A DNA stretch of 64,000 nucleotides from Ignavibacteriales bacterium (GCA_026390795.1 JAPLFG010000005.1:348200-412199); one strand, 5' to 3'; positions 1-7,970 are shown, numbered from the stretch's first letter. Notes: a model not told the origin generated them from the sequence alone. Translations and numbers: made by a program.

Positions 1-97
1 TTCTTTTAATCTCAGATCGAACAATTACATAACCGAGAAGAACGAGTGAAACAACAACAACTATCGATATAAAATTTTTTAATGACGATCCCTTCAT
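1..97 (-). CDS. FtsL-like cell division protein, N-terminal part (runs off the window)
   Basis: An ATG at 97 on the minus strand opens a frame that runs out of the window after 32 codons. The peptide starts MKGSSLKNF and then has a hydrophobic segment (ISIVVVSLVLLGYVIV), so it looks like a short cytoplasmic tail followed by one membrane helix. It starts 3 bases after the rsmH stop, the position ftsL holds in dcw clusters. A purine-rich AAGAG lies about 11 bases before the ATG. The family call rests on position and on the single helix; FtsL proteins are poorly conserved. Only the N-terminus is visible. Confidence 0.55.
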   Translation of the reverse strand, partial: MKGSSLKNFISIVVVVSLVLLGYVIVRSEIKR

Positions 98-100
98 TTT

Positions 101-1018
101 TTAGACTCTTTCGGCTACACGCATTTTTGCACTTCTAGATCTTCGATTATTTTCGATTTCCAAATCTGAAGGAACTACCGGTTTATGAGTTATTAATTTT
201 AGCCGTTTTATTTTTCCACAGATACAGATTGGCGTTCCGGGAGGACAGATACAGTCTAAACTTTCATATTTAATTTTTTCTTTTACAATTCTGTCTTCCA
301 AAGAATGATAACTAAGAATCACTAATCTTCCGCCGGGTTTTAGAAGTGAAACCGATTTATCAATAAAGAGCTTTAGTTCTTCAAGCTCATTATTTACAAA
401 AATTCTCAATGCCTGAAATACACGCGACAGAGTTTTATTCAAGAACCGCTGCGGTGTTATAAGTTCGATTATTTTTTTTAGTTGAGAAGTACGTGAAATT
501 CTTTCCGTTAATCTGTATTCGGTAATTTTTTTAGCGATGAGTCTTGAGTTTTTTTCTTCACCGTATTCATATAAAATTTTAGCAATTTCTTCTTGCGGAA
601 ATTTATTCAGCAAGTCCGATGCGGAAATTCCTTCAGCTTTGTTCATCCTGAGATCAAGGGCGGCGTCCTCCCGGAATGTAAATCCCGCTTCAATTGTGTC
701 CAATTGAAATGAGGAAACACCTAAGTCTACTAAGATGCCATCAAATTGTTCAATGAACTCAAACTTGGAAATAGAATCAATATTTGTAAAGCCGGTGTGA
801 AAAATTGAAAATCGTTTGTCGGCAGAAAATTTATTTTTGCTATATTCAAAAGCTGTGAGATCTTTATCTGTTGCAATCAATTTTCCTTTTTCATTTAATG
901 TGTTTAATATTTTTTCAGAATGTCCGCCGAATCCTGCCGTACCATCAAAGTAAATTCCGTCTTTTTGCGTTACCAAAAAATCAATGCTCTCTTTCAAGAG
1001 AACCGGTTCGTGGCTCAT
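101..1018 (-). CDS. rsmH: 16S rRNA m4C1402 methyltransferase RsmH (MraW)
   Basis: The 305-residue product is full length for RsmH, which methylates N4 of C1402 in the 16S rRNA P site using S-adenosylmethionine. The N-terminus HEPVLLKESIDFL, the SAM-binding loop FDGTAGFGGHS (residues 24-34), the LDLRM stretch and the late SYHSLEDRIVK motif are all typical. Its start overlaps the mraZ stop by four bases (ATGA), indicating translational coupling. The order mraZ-rsmH-ftsL is that of the conserved dcw division/cell-wall cluster. No anomaly is seen. Confidence 0.97.
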   Translation of the reverse strand: MSHEPVLLKESIDFLVTQKDGIYFDGTAGFGGHSEKILNTLNEKGKLIATDKDLTAFEYSKNKFSADKRFSIFHTGFTNIDSISKFEFIEQFDGILVDLGVSSFQLDTIEAGFTFREDAALDLRMNKAEGISASDLLNKFPQEEIAKILYEYGEEKNSRLIAKKITEYRLTERISRTSQLKKIIELITPQRFLNKTLSRVFQALRIFVNNELEELKLFIDKSVSLLKPGGRLVILSYHSLEDRIVKEKIKYESLDCICPPGTPICICGKIKRLKLITHKPVVPSDLEIENNRRSRSAKMRVAERV

Positions 1019-1464
1019 TTCTGTTTTTTCTGCATGATTAATTTTGCTATTTCAGCAAACGGTTTGGTGTTTTCTTTTTTATGTGATTCATAGATCTCGG
1101 GATTCCAAATTTCAATTTTTTTATTCTGCCCGAGTATAAAAACTTCTCTTTCTATTCCGGCAAACTCTAAAAGATTTTTTGGGATTAACAATCGTGATTG
1201 AGAATCAAGTTTATATTCAGCTGCGAGTTCAAAGAGCATTCTTTTAAAAGCAGCTTCTTCAGGGTCAAAATCATCAAGCTGATTGATCCGGGTTAGAACT
1301 TCTTCTTTCCAGAAATCTTGAGGATAAATATCAATGCACTGTACAATACCCCGCGTCATAACGAATGTTTCGTTCGCGGCTTCATTGACATATTTCTTAA
1401 AAATGGAGGGAATACTTACCCTTCCTTTTGCATCAGCTGAATATTTAAAGCTTCCTATAAACAT
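1015..1464 (-). CDS. mraZ: MraZ transcriptional regulator of the dcw cluster
   Basis: The 149-residue protein has the two AbrB-like MraZ repeats. The first is near residues 2-25 (GSFKYSADAKGRVSIPS) with the D-x-KGR signature. The second is around the YKLDSQSRLLIPK stretch, where the usual G-R is S-R. MraZ forms a ring-shaped oligomer and, in studied bacteria, binds TGGG direct repeats in its own promoter to repress the dcw operon. It is the first gene of the cluster here and overlaps rsmH by four bases. A promoter-like sequence and TGGGT words lie just upstream. Confidence 0.95.
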   Translation of the reverse strand: MFIGSFKYSADAKGRVSIPSIFKKYVNEAANETFVMTRGIVQCIDIYPQDFWKEEVLTRINQLDDFDPEEAAFKRMLFELAAEYKLDSQSRLLIPKNLLEFAGIEREVFILGQNKKIEIWNPEIYESHKKENTKPFAEIAKLIMQKKQK

Positions 1465-1513
1465 AACCCATCCACTATTTGGGAAAATTAAACACTATTA
1501 CCCACTTGCATGC

Positions 1514-1543
1514 AAAATAACTGTTTTTATGTGGGATTGTCAA
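1514..1543 (-). promoter_or_regulatory. Probable mraZ/dcw promoter with TGGGT words downstream
   Basis: On the minus strand TTGACA (1543-1538) is followed after 18 bases by TATTTT (1519-1514), or after 17 by TTATTT, a good match to a sigma-70 promoter. Between it and the mraZ start lie TGGGT at about 1500-1505 and GATGGGTTAT just before the ATG. In other bacteria MraZ binds spaced TGGG repeats in this position; the spacing here is not the textbook 5 bases, so the operator is only suggested. Confidence 0.45.
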
Positions 1544-1667
1544 GGTTTTTTTGCTTCAAATAGCGAGAAAAATCTTAAGGATGGGTAAAATCACAAATAC
1601 TTGGGACTAAAATTTAACCTTTCATATCAGTGGTCCGATAATAATGGTAAAAAAGAAGGAGCATCCC

Positions 1668-1895
1668 ATGAATGATATTCTTCCACTCGGAATTATTGTG
1701 ATATTAGGCATCATCTTCATAATATCTTATTTCATTTTTATCGAATTGAAAATTAACTGGAAACTTTTAAGAACGGCTAAAAAAGAGAAGGAATTTATAG
1801 ATGTCGAAAAAGAATTTGATAGAAACGAAGCGATTATTAGAGGACTTAATTTCTTTCACAATCAAACAGCTATGAATTCAAGAGGTAAAAATTAG
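1668..1895 (+). CDS. Small single-helix membrane protein, unknown
   Basis: I do not recognise a family. The frame is open from an ATG at 1644, but GAAGGAG lies inside those first codons, 6-7 bases before the ATG at 1668, so 1668 is the better start. That gives 75 residues. A hydrophobic helix (PLGIIVILGIIFIISYFIFI) covers about residues 4-25, followed by a charged K/E-rich tail, suggesting a small inner-membrane protein with a cytoplasmic tail. It is divergent from mraZ. Its layout resembles the two larger proteins at 3581 and 4227. Confidence 0.6.
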   Translation: MNDILPLGIIVILGIIFIISYFIFIELKINWKLLRTAKKEKEFIDVEKEFDRNEAIIRGLNFFHNQTAMNSRGKN

Positions 1896-1987
1896 ATGTC
1901 AATTAGTTTTGTTAGTTAGATGCTTTTGGAGATCTATCTGAAAGGTTCTTCAAAGTTAGAAAACTAGCGGGCATTTGTATACTTTAG

Positions 1988-2060
1988 AGCCACCTGGCGG
2001 ATTCGAACCGCCGACCTGCTCATTACGAATGAGCTGCTCTACCAGCTGAGCTAAGGGGGC
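1988..2060 (-). tRNA. tRNA-Thr (anticodon CGT)
   Basis: The minus strand folds as a complete 73-nt tRNA. The acceptor arms are GCCCCCT and AGGTGGC, the anticodon stem GCTCA/TGAGC encloses loop TTCGTAA (anticodon CGT, codon ACG), and the T arm is GGCGG-TTCGAAT-CCGCC. The discriminator is T. The CCA end is not encoded. One acceptor pair (4:69) is a C-U mismatch. Confidence 0.93.
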
Positions 2061-2080
2061 TTATTAAGCGAAGATGAAAT

Positions 2081-2133
2081 ATGGTTGATGGATGATGGAA
2101 AAAAATCCACATTAATCATCATACATCAACCAT
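2081..2133 (-). terminator. Imperfect hairpin downstream of the mS38-like gene
   Basis: ATGGTTGATG (2081-2090) is an exact inverted copy of CATCAACCAT (2124-2133), and the pairing continues for about six more bases after one mismatch. The hairpin sits between the small ribosomal-type gene and tRNA-Thr, both on the minus strand. It has no clear U run, so it may be an interspersed repeat rather than an intrinsic terminator. Confidence 0.4.
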
Positions 2134-2137
2134 TACA

Positions 2138-2233
2138 TTATCTCAATTTCTTTTTATGACGATTTTTTCTCAAACGCTTTTTGCGTTTGTGAGTAGCCAT
2201 TTTGTGGCGTTTTCTTTTTCTACCGCAAGGCAT
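2138..2233 (-). CDS. AURKAIP1/COX24 (mS38-like) short basic protein
   Basis: This 31-residue gene is easily missed because of its length. The minus strand from ATG 2233 encodes MPCGRKRKRHKMATHKRKKR, then LRKNRHKKKLR and a stop. It matches the very short basic proteins annotated in Bacteroidota/Chlorobi genomes as AURKAIP1/COX24 domain proteins; the eukaryotic relative is mitoribosomal protein mS38. A strong GAAGGAGA Shine-Dalgarno precedes the ATG by 6-7 bases. More than half the residues are K, R or H, fitting rRNA binding. A role on the small ribosomal subunit is inferred from the family. Confidence 0.85.
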   Translation of the reverse strand: MPCGRKRKRHKMATHKRKKRLRKNRHKKKLR

Positions 2234-2246
2234 TTACATTCTCCTT

Positions 2247-3011
2247 CTAATGTGTTTTAATTAATTCTTTTGCTTTTTGTCCGATCTCGTTAGTCGAATC
2301 AATTTCAATTGCTTTTTTCCAATAACCGAGTGCATTAGCAGTGTTACCTGCAGACATATTTACGATACCGAGATTTAAATTAGCAATTTGATGTTTCGGA
2401 TTTATTTTTAATGCTTTCTCCATCGCAGACATTGCTTCTGGATTCTTTCCCGTCTCGAAATAACAAACTCCCAAATCAACTAATACATCTGCTTCTTTCG
2501 GATATTTTTTTAAGTAAAGATTATATTTTTCTATAGCTCTCTCTTTCAAACCGCTATCATTTAACAAATGAGCAAGCTCCAATAGAGATGGATAATCATT
2601 TGGGTTTTTCTTTATTCTTTCTTCTAGCGATTGAATCTGTTCAAGATGATTTAGATCAACGCCTGCATGTGGATTGTCCGGATCAACTTGCTGAGATTGA
2701 ATTGATGACGGAGCCGAATCGAAAATACCGGATGAATATACAATTATTGCACCGATCAAAATTAAAAATAGAACCAAATAAAATAATTTTGTTGAAGAAA
2801 GAGATTTTGTTTTTTTTGTCTCTTCAGTAACTATTTTTTTCTTTCCAGATTTAACAGGTTCAGTTTTATTGCTCACACTTTTAGTATTACTAGATTTTTT
2901 TTCAGAAACCGGATCTGTGTTTTTAATCTCACTTACAATGGCTGCACCGCAACTTGGACAGGTTTTGTCACCTTCATTTATAACTTCTCCGCAAATTGAA
3001 CATCTTCTCAT
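2247..3011 (-). CDS. Zinc-ribbon, single-helix, TPR protein
   Basis: The 254-residue protein opens with a zinc ribbon: CSIC at residues 4-7 and CPSC at 18-21. A lysine/serine-rich linker follows, then one membrane helix at about 76-97 (LFYLVLFLILIGAIIVY), then three or more TPR units between about 130 and 250 (for example PEAMSAMEKALKINPKHQIA). The layout implies a cytoplasmic ribbon and a periplasmic TPR scaffold. The specific partner is unknown. It is 14 bases downstream of the HU/IHF gene and probably cotranscribed with it. Confidence 0.75.
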   Translation of the reverse strand: MRRCSICGEVINEGDKTCPSCGAAIVSEIKNTDPVSEKKSSNTKSVSNKTEPVKSGKKKIVTEETKKTKSLSSTKLFYLVLFLILIGAIIVYSSGIFDSAPSSIQSQQVDPDNPHAGVDLNHLEQIQSLEERIKKNPNDYPSLLELAHLLNDSGLKERAIEKYNLYLKKYPKEADVLVDLGVCYFETGKNPEAMSAMEKALKINPKHQIANLNLGIVNMSAGNTANALGYWKKAIEIDSTNEIGQKAKELIKTH

Positions 3012-3025
3012 TTCACTCTCCTAAA

Positions 3026-3337
3026 TCATTCCTTGGTGGTTTTCAAATCCATTTCTTTCATTCCGGCATCTACTGCAGACTTAAAGTCTTTGGAAAACTT
3101 GAACATCGGGACATAATGATCTCCGACATAAACTTTTTCCCCAGTTCTTGGATTACGGGCATAGCGAGCTTTTTTCTTTTTTACACGATAACTGCCAAAC
3201 CCACGAATTTCAATTCCACGACCATCACGCAAAGCACCAATAACGGTATTTAAAAAACCTTCAACAATTGCTTCGGTTTCTAACTTCGTTAATCCGGTTC
3301 CGGAAGCAACTTTTTCGACAATATCTGCCTTGGTCAT
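3026..3337 (-). CDS. HU/IHF family nucleoid DNA-binding protein
   Basis: The 103-residue protein has the complete HU/IHF fold: an N-terminal helical dimerisation part (MTKADIVEKVASGTGLTK), the GFGSYRVKKKKARYARNPRTG beta-arm region with the conserved R-N-P tip, and a C-terminal helix. The short extension after VDAGMKEM is slightly longer than in E. coli HU. These proteins bend or wrap DNA as dimers. HU versus IHF cannot be decided from sequence alone. GAGGTTAGAG precedes the ATG. Confidence 0.93.
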   Translation of the reverse strand: MTKADIVEKVASGTGLTKLETEAIVEGFLNTVIGALRDGRGIEIRGFGSYRVKKKKARYARNPRTGEKVYVGDHYVPMFKFSKDFKSAVDAGMKEMDLKTTKE

Positions 3338-3580
3338 CTCTAACCTCTAATTTTTAAGTGAGTTACAGATAAAAGTGGGTCAAAAAATATTAAAAAGCAG
3401 GGTAAAAACAAATTAATTAACTACGATTCAGAAAATGAAAAAAATCCGGTCATCTCAATAAATATATTTGCCTCAAATTAAGACAAGGAATACCGGGTAA
3501 ATCATTCTATTATGTGTGAAATAAGACCATATTCGCAATTTAGTGGCTGGTACAATGTTTGTTTATAAATCAACAAAAAT

Positions 3581-4177
3581 ATGGTTTTTAAAATGTCTCT
3601 ATTGCCAATCATATACACAAGCATACTAATTTTTACGGCATTCATGCTATTTGTAATCTTTCTTTCTTATGTCATCTACAAAGCGAAGTCGAAAAATAAT
3701 GTTCCGGTTTACCTTAAACATGTAGATCCTCTCGGAAACCGTCTTGTTCCTCAGCCTATTTTAATTAATAGTAATGCTATCCGACAGACAATTATCGCAG
3801 GTTCCATTCCCCAGAGAAATAAAGCAATTCAATTGAGCGCCGAGAGAATAAGGAATAGACAAGATGAATATACCCGGGCAGTTCAATCCATTCAGAATGA
3901 AAAAGTTTCAAGACGGAAAAATGAACAAACACAAAGAAACGATAATTCCGCTAGAGAACTAATCAATTATAAACCGAAACCGATTTCTGCGAGAATCGAG
4001 GTTATGAATAATTCTGAACGATATAAAACCAAATTCACAAACGAAGAAATAAAAAGAACACTTTCACCAAATCATTATACAAATCACGGAGATGTTAATC
4101 TGCTAACTTTCTATAGCGATAAATCAGATCTTGATTTGGTTACATTATCTACACCGCAAGCGACCAAAGCAATTTAG
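3581..4177 (+). CDS. Membrane-anchored basic protein, unknown
   Basis: No family is recognised. The 198-residue product has one N-terminal helix (about residues 8-31, PIIYTSILIFTAFMLFVIFL) followed by a polar tail rich in K, R, N and Q, with no cysteines. ATG 3581 or ATG 3593 could be the start; neither has a strong Shine-Dalgarno. Its helix and following YKAKSK/NxxPV segment resemble the next gene, so the two may be diverged paralogues. It lies 49 bases upstream of that gene and in the same direction as the HMA-AraC regulator. Confidence 0.6.
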   Translation: MVFKMSLLPIIYTSILIFTAFMLFVIFLSYVIYKAKSKNNVPVYLKHVDPLGNRLVPQPILINSNAIRQTIIAGSIPQRNKAIQLSAERIRNRQDEYTRAVQSIQNEKVSRRKNEQTQRNDNSARELINYKPKPISARIEVMNNSERYKTKFTNEEIKRTLSPNHYTNHGDVNLLTFYSDKSDLDLVTLSTPQATKAI

Positions 4178-4226
4178 CATAGAATAAGAAAATTGTTGCA
4201 GAAAGGATATTTTTATATTTTGAGAT

Positions 4227-4742
4227 ATGGAAATAGTCCCAATCATATCTACTGCTTTAATAATTGTTCTGCTGTTAACTCTCTTGACTTTGGCTTTATC
4301 ATACTTCTATAATAAAGTAAAACTGAAAAACGGAGAGACGGTTAAACCGCTTAAGAACAGTCACAAACAATTAGAACAAGAAGAAATTATTGAAGACCAT
4401 CTAAAACCAATCCCTAGACCTTTTGCCGATAAAAAAGAAAAATCAATTGCAGAAAAAGAAAAAGGTGAAGATCAAAAAAAAGATATTGGAAAAATTTCTG
4501 CTCAACAAAAAGCTGATAATAATACTGACAAACCAAAAAACCGGAATAAAAGATTAACAATTCTGAAAAATCTCACCGAGAATGCAAAGCAAGAGACAAA
4601 AATTAAAGATTCTAAAAAGAAAATTGAGAATGAGCCTACCAATTCGCTTGGTGGTGAAATTCTTGATAAATATGTTGAAGAAAATGATAGTAGTTTATAC
4701 ACACTAAACGTAAAAGCGAAAAAAGAAAAGCCGAAAGGATAA
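4227..4742 (+). CDS. Membrane-anchored lysine/glutamate-rich protein, unknown
   Basis: No family is recognised. The 171-residue product has an N-terminal helix (residues 4-28, VPIISTALIIVLLLTLLTLALSYF cut at its charged edge) and a strongly charged tail dominated by K, E, D and N, with coiled-coil or disordered character. It follows the gene at 3581 and ends 13 bases before the HMA-AraC gene, so these three may form one transcript. The lysine-rich codons (AAA) make base composition especially low in GC here. Confidence 0.6.
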   Translation: MEIVPIISTALIIVLLLTLLTLALSYFYNKVKLKNGETVKPLKNSHKQLEQEEIIEDHLKPIPRPFADKKEKSIAEKEKGEDQKKDIGKISAQQKADNNTDKPKNRNKRLTILKNLTENAKQETKIKDSKKKIENEPTNSLGGEILDKYVEENDSSLYTLNVKAKKEKPKG

Positions 4743-4755
4743 TATTGTTTTAGAC

Positions 4756-5337
4756 ATGAAACCAAAGAACGTTTTATATATCAAGAACATGGTTTGCAAC
4801 CGATGTATTAAGGTTGTTAAGGAAGAGTTGGAAAAGCTTGGCGTAGCTATAAAAAATATCTCGCTAGGAGAAGTTGAGACAGAGCAATCCATGGAAGCAT
4901 TACCGTTAGATAAGATAAAAGAAGTTTTAGAAAAAAACGGTTTTGAACTTATCGAAAACAAAAAAGCAAAAGCGGTTGAAAAGATTAAAAATTTCTTGAT
5001 CAAAACGATTTACGAAAACGAAAAGATCATAAGTGAAAATCATAAATATTCGCTGCTTATTGAGAAGGAACTTGGGCTCGATTATAATTATCTGAGCAGT
5101 TTATTTTCTTCTCAAGAAAGTATTACAATTGAACAATATATTATTCTGCAAAAAATTGAGCGGGCAAAAGAACTTCTGAAATATGGGGAACTAACTCTTA
5201 GCGAGATTGCCTATAGATTAGGATACAGCAGCGTTCAGCACCTTTCCAATCAATTCAAAAAGGTTACCGGATTCACCGCCAGCCAATTTAGATCTCTTAC
5301 AAAAAATATGCGCAAACCGTTAGACAAAATAAGTTAA
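4756..5337 (+). CDS. AraC-type regulator with an N-terminal HMA metal-binding domain
   Basis: The 193-residue protein joins two domains. Residues 1-70 look like a heavy-metal-associated domain: VLYIKNMVCNRC with the C14-x-x-C17 pair, then a beta-alpha-beta pattern ending in VLEKNGFELIE. Residues about 85-185 are an AraC/XylS double helix-turn-helix (TLSEIAYRLGYSSVQHLSNQ and FKKVTGFTASQFR). It lies 123 bases upstream of copZ-copA on the same strand. I infer a metal-responsive, probably copper-responsive, regulator of that pair. Whether it activates or represses cannot be read from sequence. Confidence 0.82.
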   Translation: MKPKNVLYIKNMVCNRCIKVVKEELEKLGVAIKNISLGEVETEQSMEALPLDKIKEVLEKNGFELIENKKAKAVEKIKNFLIKTIYENEKIISENHKYSLLIEKELGLDYNYLSSLFSSQESITIEQYIILQKIERAKELLKYGELTLSEIAYRLGYSSVQHLSNQFKKVTGFTASQFRSLTKNMRKPLDKIS

Positions 5338-5424
5338 TCGTCATTTTCCCCAGCAAAACAAACCAGTAAAGTTTATAACAAATTTCTAAAATTATGTAAC
5401 GGTAAATTCCTGCTAAGGATTATT

Positions 5425-5437
5425 TTTACAGTGTAAA
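5425..5437. promoter_or_regulatory. Inverted repeat upstream of copZ-copA, possible operator
   Basis: TTTACA-G-TGTAAA is a perfect 6-bp inverted repeat with a one-base centre, 23 bases before the copZ ATG and just before its AAGGAG site. It resembles the TACA..TGTA core of copper operators in other bacteria, though that box has a two-base centre. Assignment to the HMA-AraC regulator is inference. Confidence 0.35.
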
Positions 5438-5460
5438 TAAAACAATCAAGGAGATTCAAA

Positions 5461-5661
5461 ATGACGACACAAGAATTCAAAATAGAAGGCATGAGTTGCG
5501 GTCATTGCGTAATGGCTGTAAAGAAAGAACTTTCAAAATTAAATTTGATCTCTGCTGAAGTTGAGATTGGTTCGGCCAAAGTACATTTTGACGAGACAAA
5601 AGTAAATTCATCAACAATTGAGAACGCCATTACCGAAGCAGGCTATAAGGTCGTAAAATAG
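5461..5661 (+). CDS. copZ: Copper chaperone, CopZ-like HMA protein
   Basis: The 66-residue protein is a single HMA domain with the copper-binding loop GMSCGHC (C13 and C16) and the usual ending ITEAGYKVV. Such chaperones carry Cu(I) in the cytosol and hand it to the copper ATPase. The gene is preceded by a strong AAGGAG and lies 12 bases upstream of the ATPase gene, which fits that partnership. The mercury protein MerP shares the fold, but no signal peptide is present. Confidence 0.9.
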   Translation: MTTQEFKIEGMSCGHCVMAVKKELSKLNLISAEVEIGSAKVHFDETKVNSSTIENAITEAGYKVVK

Positions 5662-5673
5662 AAAGGACTTCTA

Positions 5674-7905
5674 ATGAAACAGATCAATCTTCCCGTTGAG
5701 GGAATGACGTGTGCCAGTTGTGTTACGCGGGTTGAAAAAATAATTAGCAAGTTCGAGGGCGTTAAAAATGTAAACGTAAATCTTGCTACGGAACGAGTTT
5801 CATTCGATGTGGAAAAAGATGATTTTAATCTTGATTCTGTTGCAGAGGCGGTTCAAGATTACGGCTACAAATTAAAATTGGAATCTCCTGCCAATCCAAA
5901 ATCGCAATCAGAGAGTGATGCATCATCAATTTCAGAAAAGGATGAATACTTTGCCGAAATCAAAAAAGATTTTCTTCTTGCTCTTATTCTGACGCTTCCC
6001 GTTTTTGCCATCAGCATGTTGATGGATTATTCTTTCTTCAAAAACATTTGGCCCTTCTCTGTAGACAGCACTCATAAGATATTATTAATATTGATAACGC
6101 CGGTAATATTCATCAGCGGAAAAAGATTTTATAAAATATTCTGGACTAACCTCAAGCATTTTTCTGCAGAGATGAATTCTCTTGTCGCAATTGGAACGGG
6201 CGCAGCATACGGCTACAGTACAGTTGCAACTCTATTCCCGGATGTTATCTCAATTCATGGTGGACTTCCGCATGTTTATTTTGAAACTGCCGGTGTTATT
6301 ATTACTCTCATTCTGATGGGAAAACTACTTGAGCATAACGCCAAAAGGAAAACCAATACTGCAATAAAAAAATTAATTGAGCTCAAACCGAAAAGCGCAA
6401 GAATCTTGATCGGTGAAAAAGAAACCGAAATAAAGATTTCCGACCTGCAAGTTGGAAATATTGTTGTAATCAAACCGGGAGATAAAATTCCAGCAGATGG
6501 AATAATTGTCTGGGGCAGTTCCGCAATCGACGAAGCAATGATCACCGGTGAAAGCATTCCAGCCGAAAAAATTATCGGTTCAAAAGTTATTAGCGGTACA
6601 ATCAACAAAAACGGTGCATTCAATTTTAGAGTTACTGAAATCGGGAATAATACAGTTCTGGCTCAAATCATACGGCTCGTAGAACAAGCGCAATCATCTA
6701 AACCGCCAATACAAAAATTAGTCGATAAGATTGCTGCTGTTTTTGTTCCGGTTGTTGTTCTAATCGCAATCATCACATTTACAGTTTGGATGTTTATCGG
6801 CGTACATAATCCGTTTAGTGTTGCTTTAATTAATTTTGTTGCCGTTTTAATTATTGCTTGTCCGTGCGCGCTTGGACTTGCAACACCCACAGCTATAATA
6901 GTTGGAAGCGGACTAGGTGCGTCAAATGGAATATTAATTCGCAACGGAGAGAGTTTAGAGATCGCGCAAAAAATTACGACTGTCATCTTCGATAAAACCG
7001 GGACACTTACAGAAGGCAAACCGGCAGTTACTGAAATTGTGACTTTTAATATTTCCGAAAATGAATTGCTTCAACTTAGCGCTTCACTCGAATCTAATTC
7101 CGGGCATCCATTGGCGATTGCGGTTGTTGAAGCGGCTAAATCGAAAAATATTTCTTTCTCGAAGCCGGGATCATTTCAAAATTTATCAGGATTTGGTTTA
7201 ACGGGAATTGTGAATGAACATGCCCTTTTAATCGGAAACTTGAACCTGATGAGCGAGTATTCAATCAAATCAGAAATTGTGAAAGAGCAGTTTGATAAAT
7301 TAAGTACAGGTGGCAGAACAGTTATTTACATTGCGATTGATGGTGAACTTAAAGGAATGATTGCTGTTGAGGATAAACTGAAAGAGAGTTCCGTTAATGC
7401 AATAAAAGAATTAAACCGAATGAAAATAAAGACAGTAATGCTCACTGGTGATAATTATAAAACCGCAGAGACAATCGCTAATAAAATAGGAATTTCGGAA
7501 TTCCGTGCGGAAGTACTACCGGCGGGCAAAGCTGATATTGTTAAAGAATATCAGAATAAAGGAGAAGTCGTTGCGATGGTCGGTGACGGGATAAATGATT
7601 CTCCCGCACTCGCTCAAGCTGATGTGGGAATTGCCATCGGCACCGGAACCGATGTTGCAATAGAGACCGCACAGATTACTTTGGTGCAAGGCAATTTATT
7701 AAGCGTATCAAAAGCAATTAATCTTTCGCGGCATACAATCAGTACAATAAAGCAAAATTTATTCTGGGCTTTTATTTATAATACGGTTGGAATTCCGCTT
7801 GCGGCACTTGGAATGCTTAATCCCATGATCGGCGCACTTGCAATGTCCCTTAGTTCCGTTTCGGTCGTAAGCAATTCATTACGATTGAAAAGAGTAAAAA
7901 TATAA
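5674..7905 (+). CDS. copA: Copper-translocating P1B-type ATPase
   Basis: The 743-residue pump has one N-terminal HMA domain (GMTCASC, C13/C16), a membrane region starting near residue 95, the intramembrane metal site CPC (396-398) in ACPCALGLATP, the phosphorylated aspartate D440 in DKTGTLTEG, the SGHPLA motif of P1B pumps and the MVGDGIND hinge near 635-642. These residues define a Cu(I)-exporting type. It acts in the inner membrane to move copper out of the cytoplasm. It forms an operon with the chaperone gene. Length and all catalytic motifs are normal. Confidence 0.95.
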   Translation: MKQINLPVEGMTCASCVTRVEKIISKFEGVKNVNVNLATERVSFDVEKDDFNLDSVAEAVQDYGYKLKLESPANPKSQSESDASSISEKDEYFAEIKKDFLLALILTLPVFAISMLMDYSFFKNIWPFSVDSTHKILLILITPVIFISGKRFYKIFWTNLKHFSAEMNSLVAIGTGAAYGYSTVATLFPDVISIHGGLPHVYFETAGVIITLILMGKLLEHNAKRKTNTAIKKLIELKPKSARILIGEKETEIKISDLQVGNIVVIKPGDKIPADGIIVWGSSAIDEAMITGESIPAEKIIGSKVISGTINKNGAFNFRVTEIGNNTVLAQIIRLVEQAQSSKPPIQKLVDKIAAVFVPVVVLIAIITFTVWMFIGVHNPFSVALINFVAVLIIACPCALGLATPTAIIVGSGLGASNGILIRNGESLEIAQKITTVIFDKTGTLTEGKPAVTEIVTFNISENELLQLSASLESNSGHPLAIAVVEAAKSKNISFSKPGSFQNLSGFGLTGIVNEHALLIGNLNLMSEYSIKSEIVKEQFDKLSTGGRTVIYIAIDGELKGMIAVEDKLKESSVNAIKELNRMKIKTVMLTGDNYKTAETIANKIGISEFRAEVLPAGKADIVKEYQNKGEVVAMVGDGINDSPALAQADVGIAIGTGTDVAIETAQITLVQGNLLSVSKAINLSRHTISTIKQNLFWAFIYNTVGIPLAALGMLNPMIGALAMSLSSVSVVSNSLRLKRVKI

Positions 7906-7906
7906 T

Positions 7907-7970
7907 TTCTTACTGACTTTGAGTCTTGGTGGCAAAGACAATTTGTTAATTGCCACAAAGTCACTAAGAA
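7907..7970. repeat. Imperfect inverted repeat after copA
   Basis: A left arm TTCTTAcTGACTTTG plus TGGCAA pairs with a right arm ATTGCCACAAAGTCACTAAGAA (given here as TTGCCA and CAAAGTCA..TAAGAA), with a 7-base insertion in the left arm. It looks like an interspersed hairpin element in the copA-cupin gap and could end the cop transcript. Confidence 0.5.
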
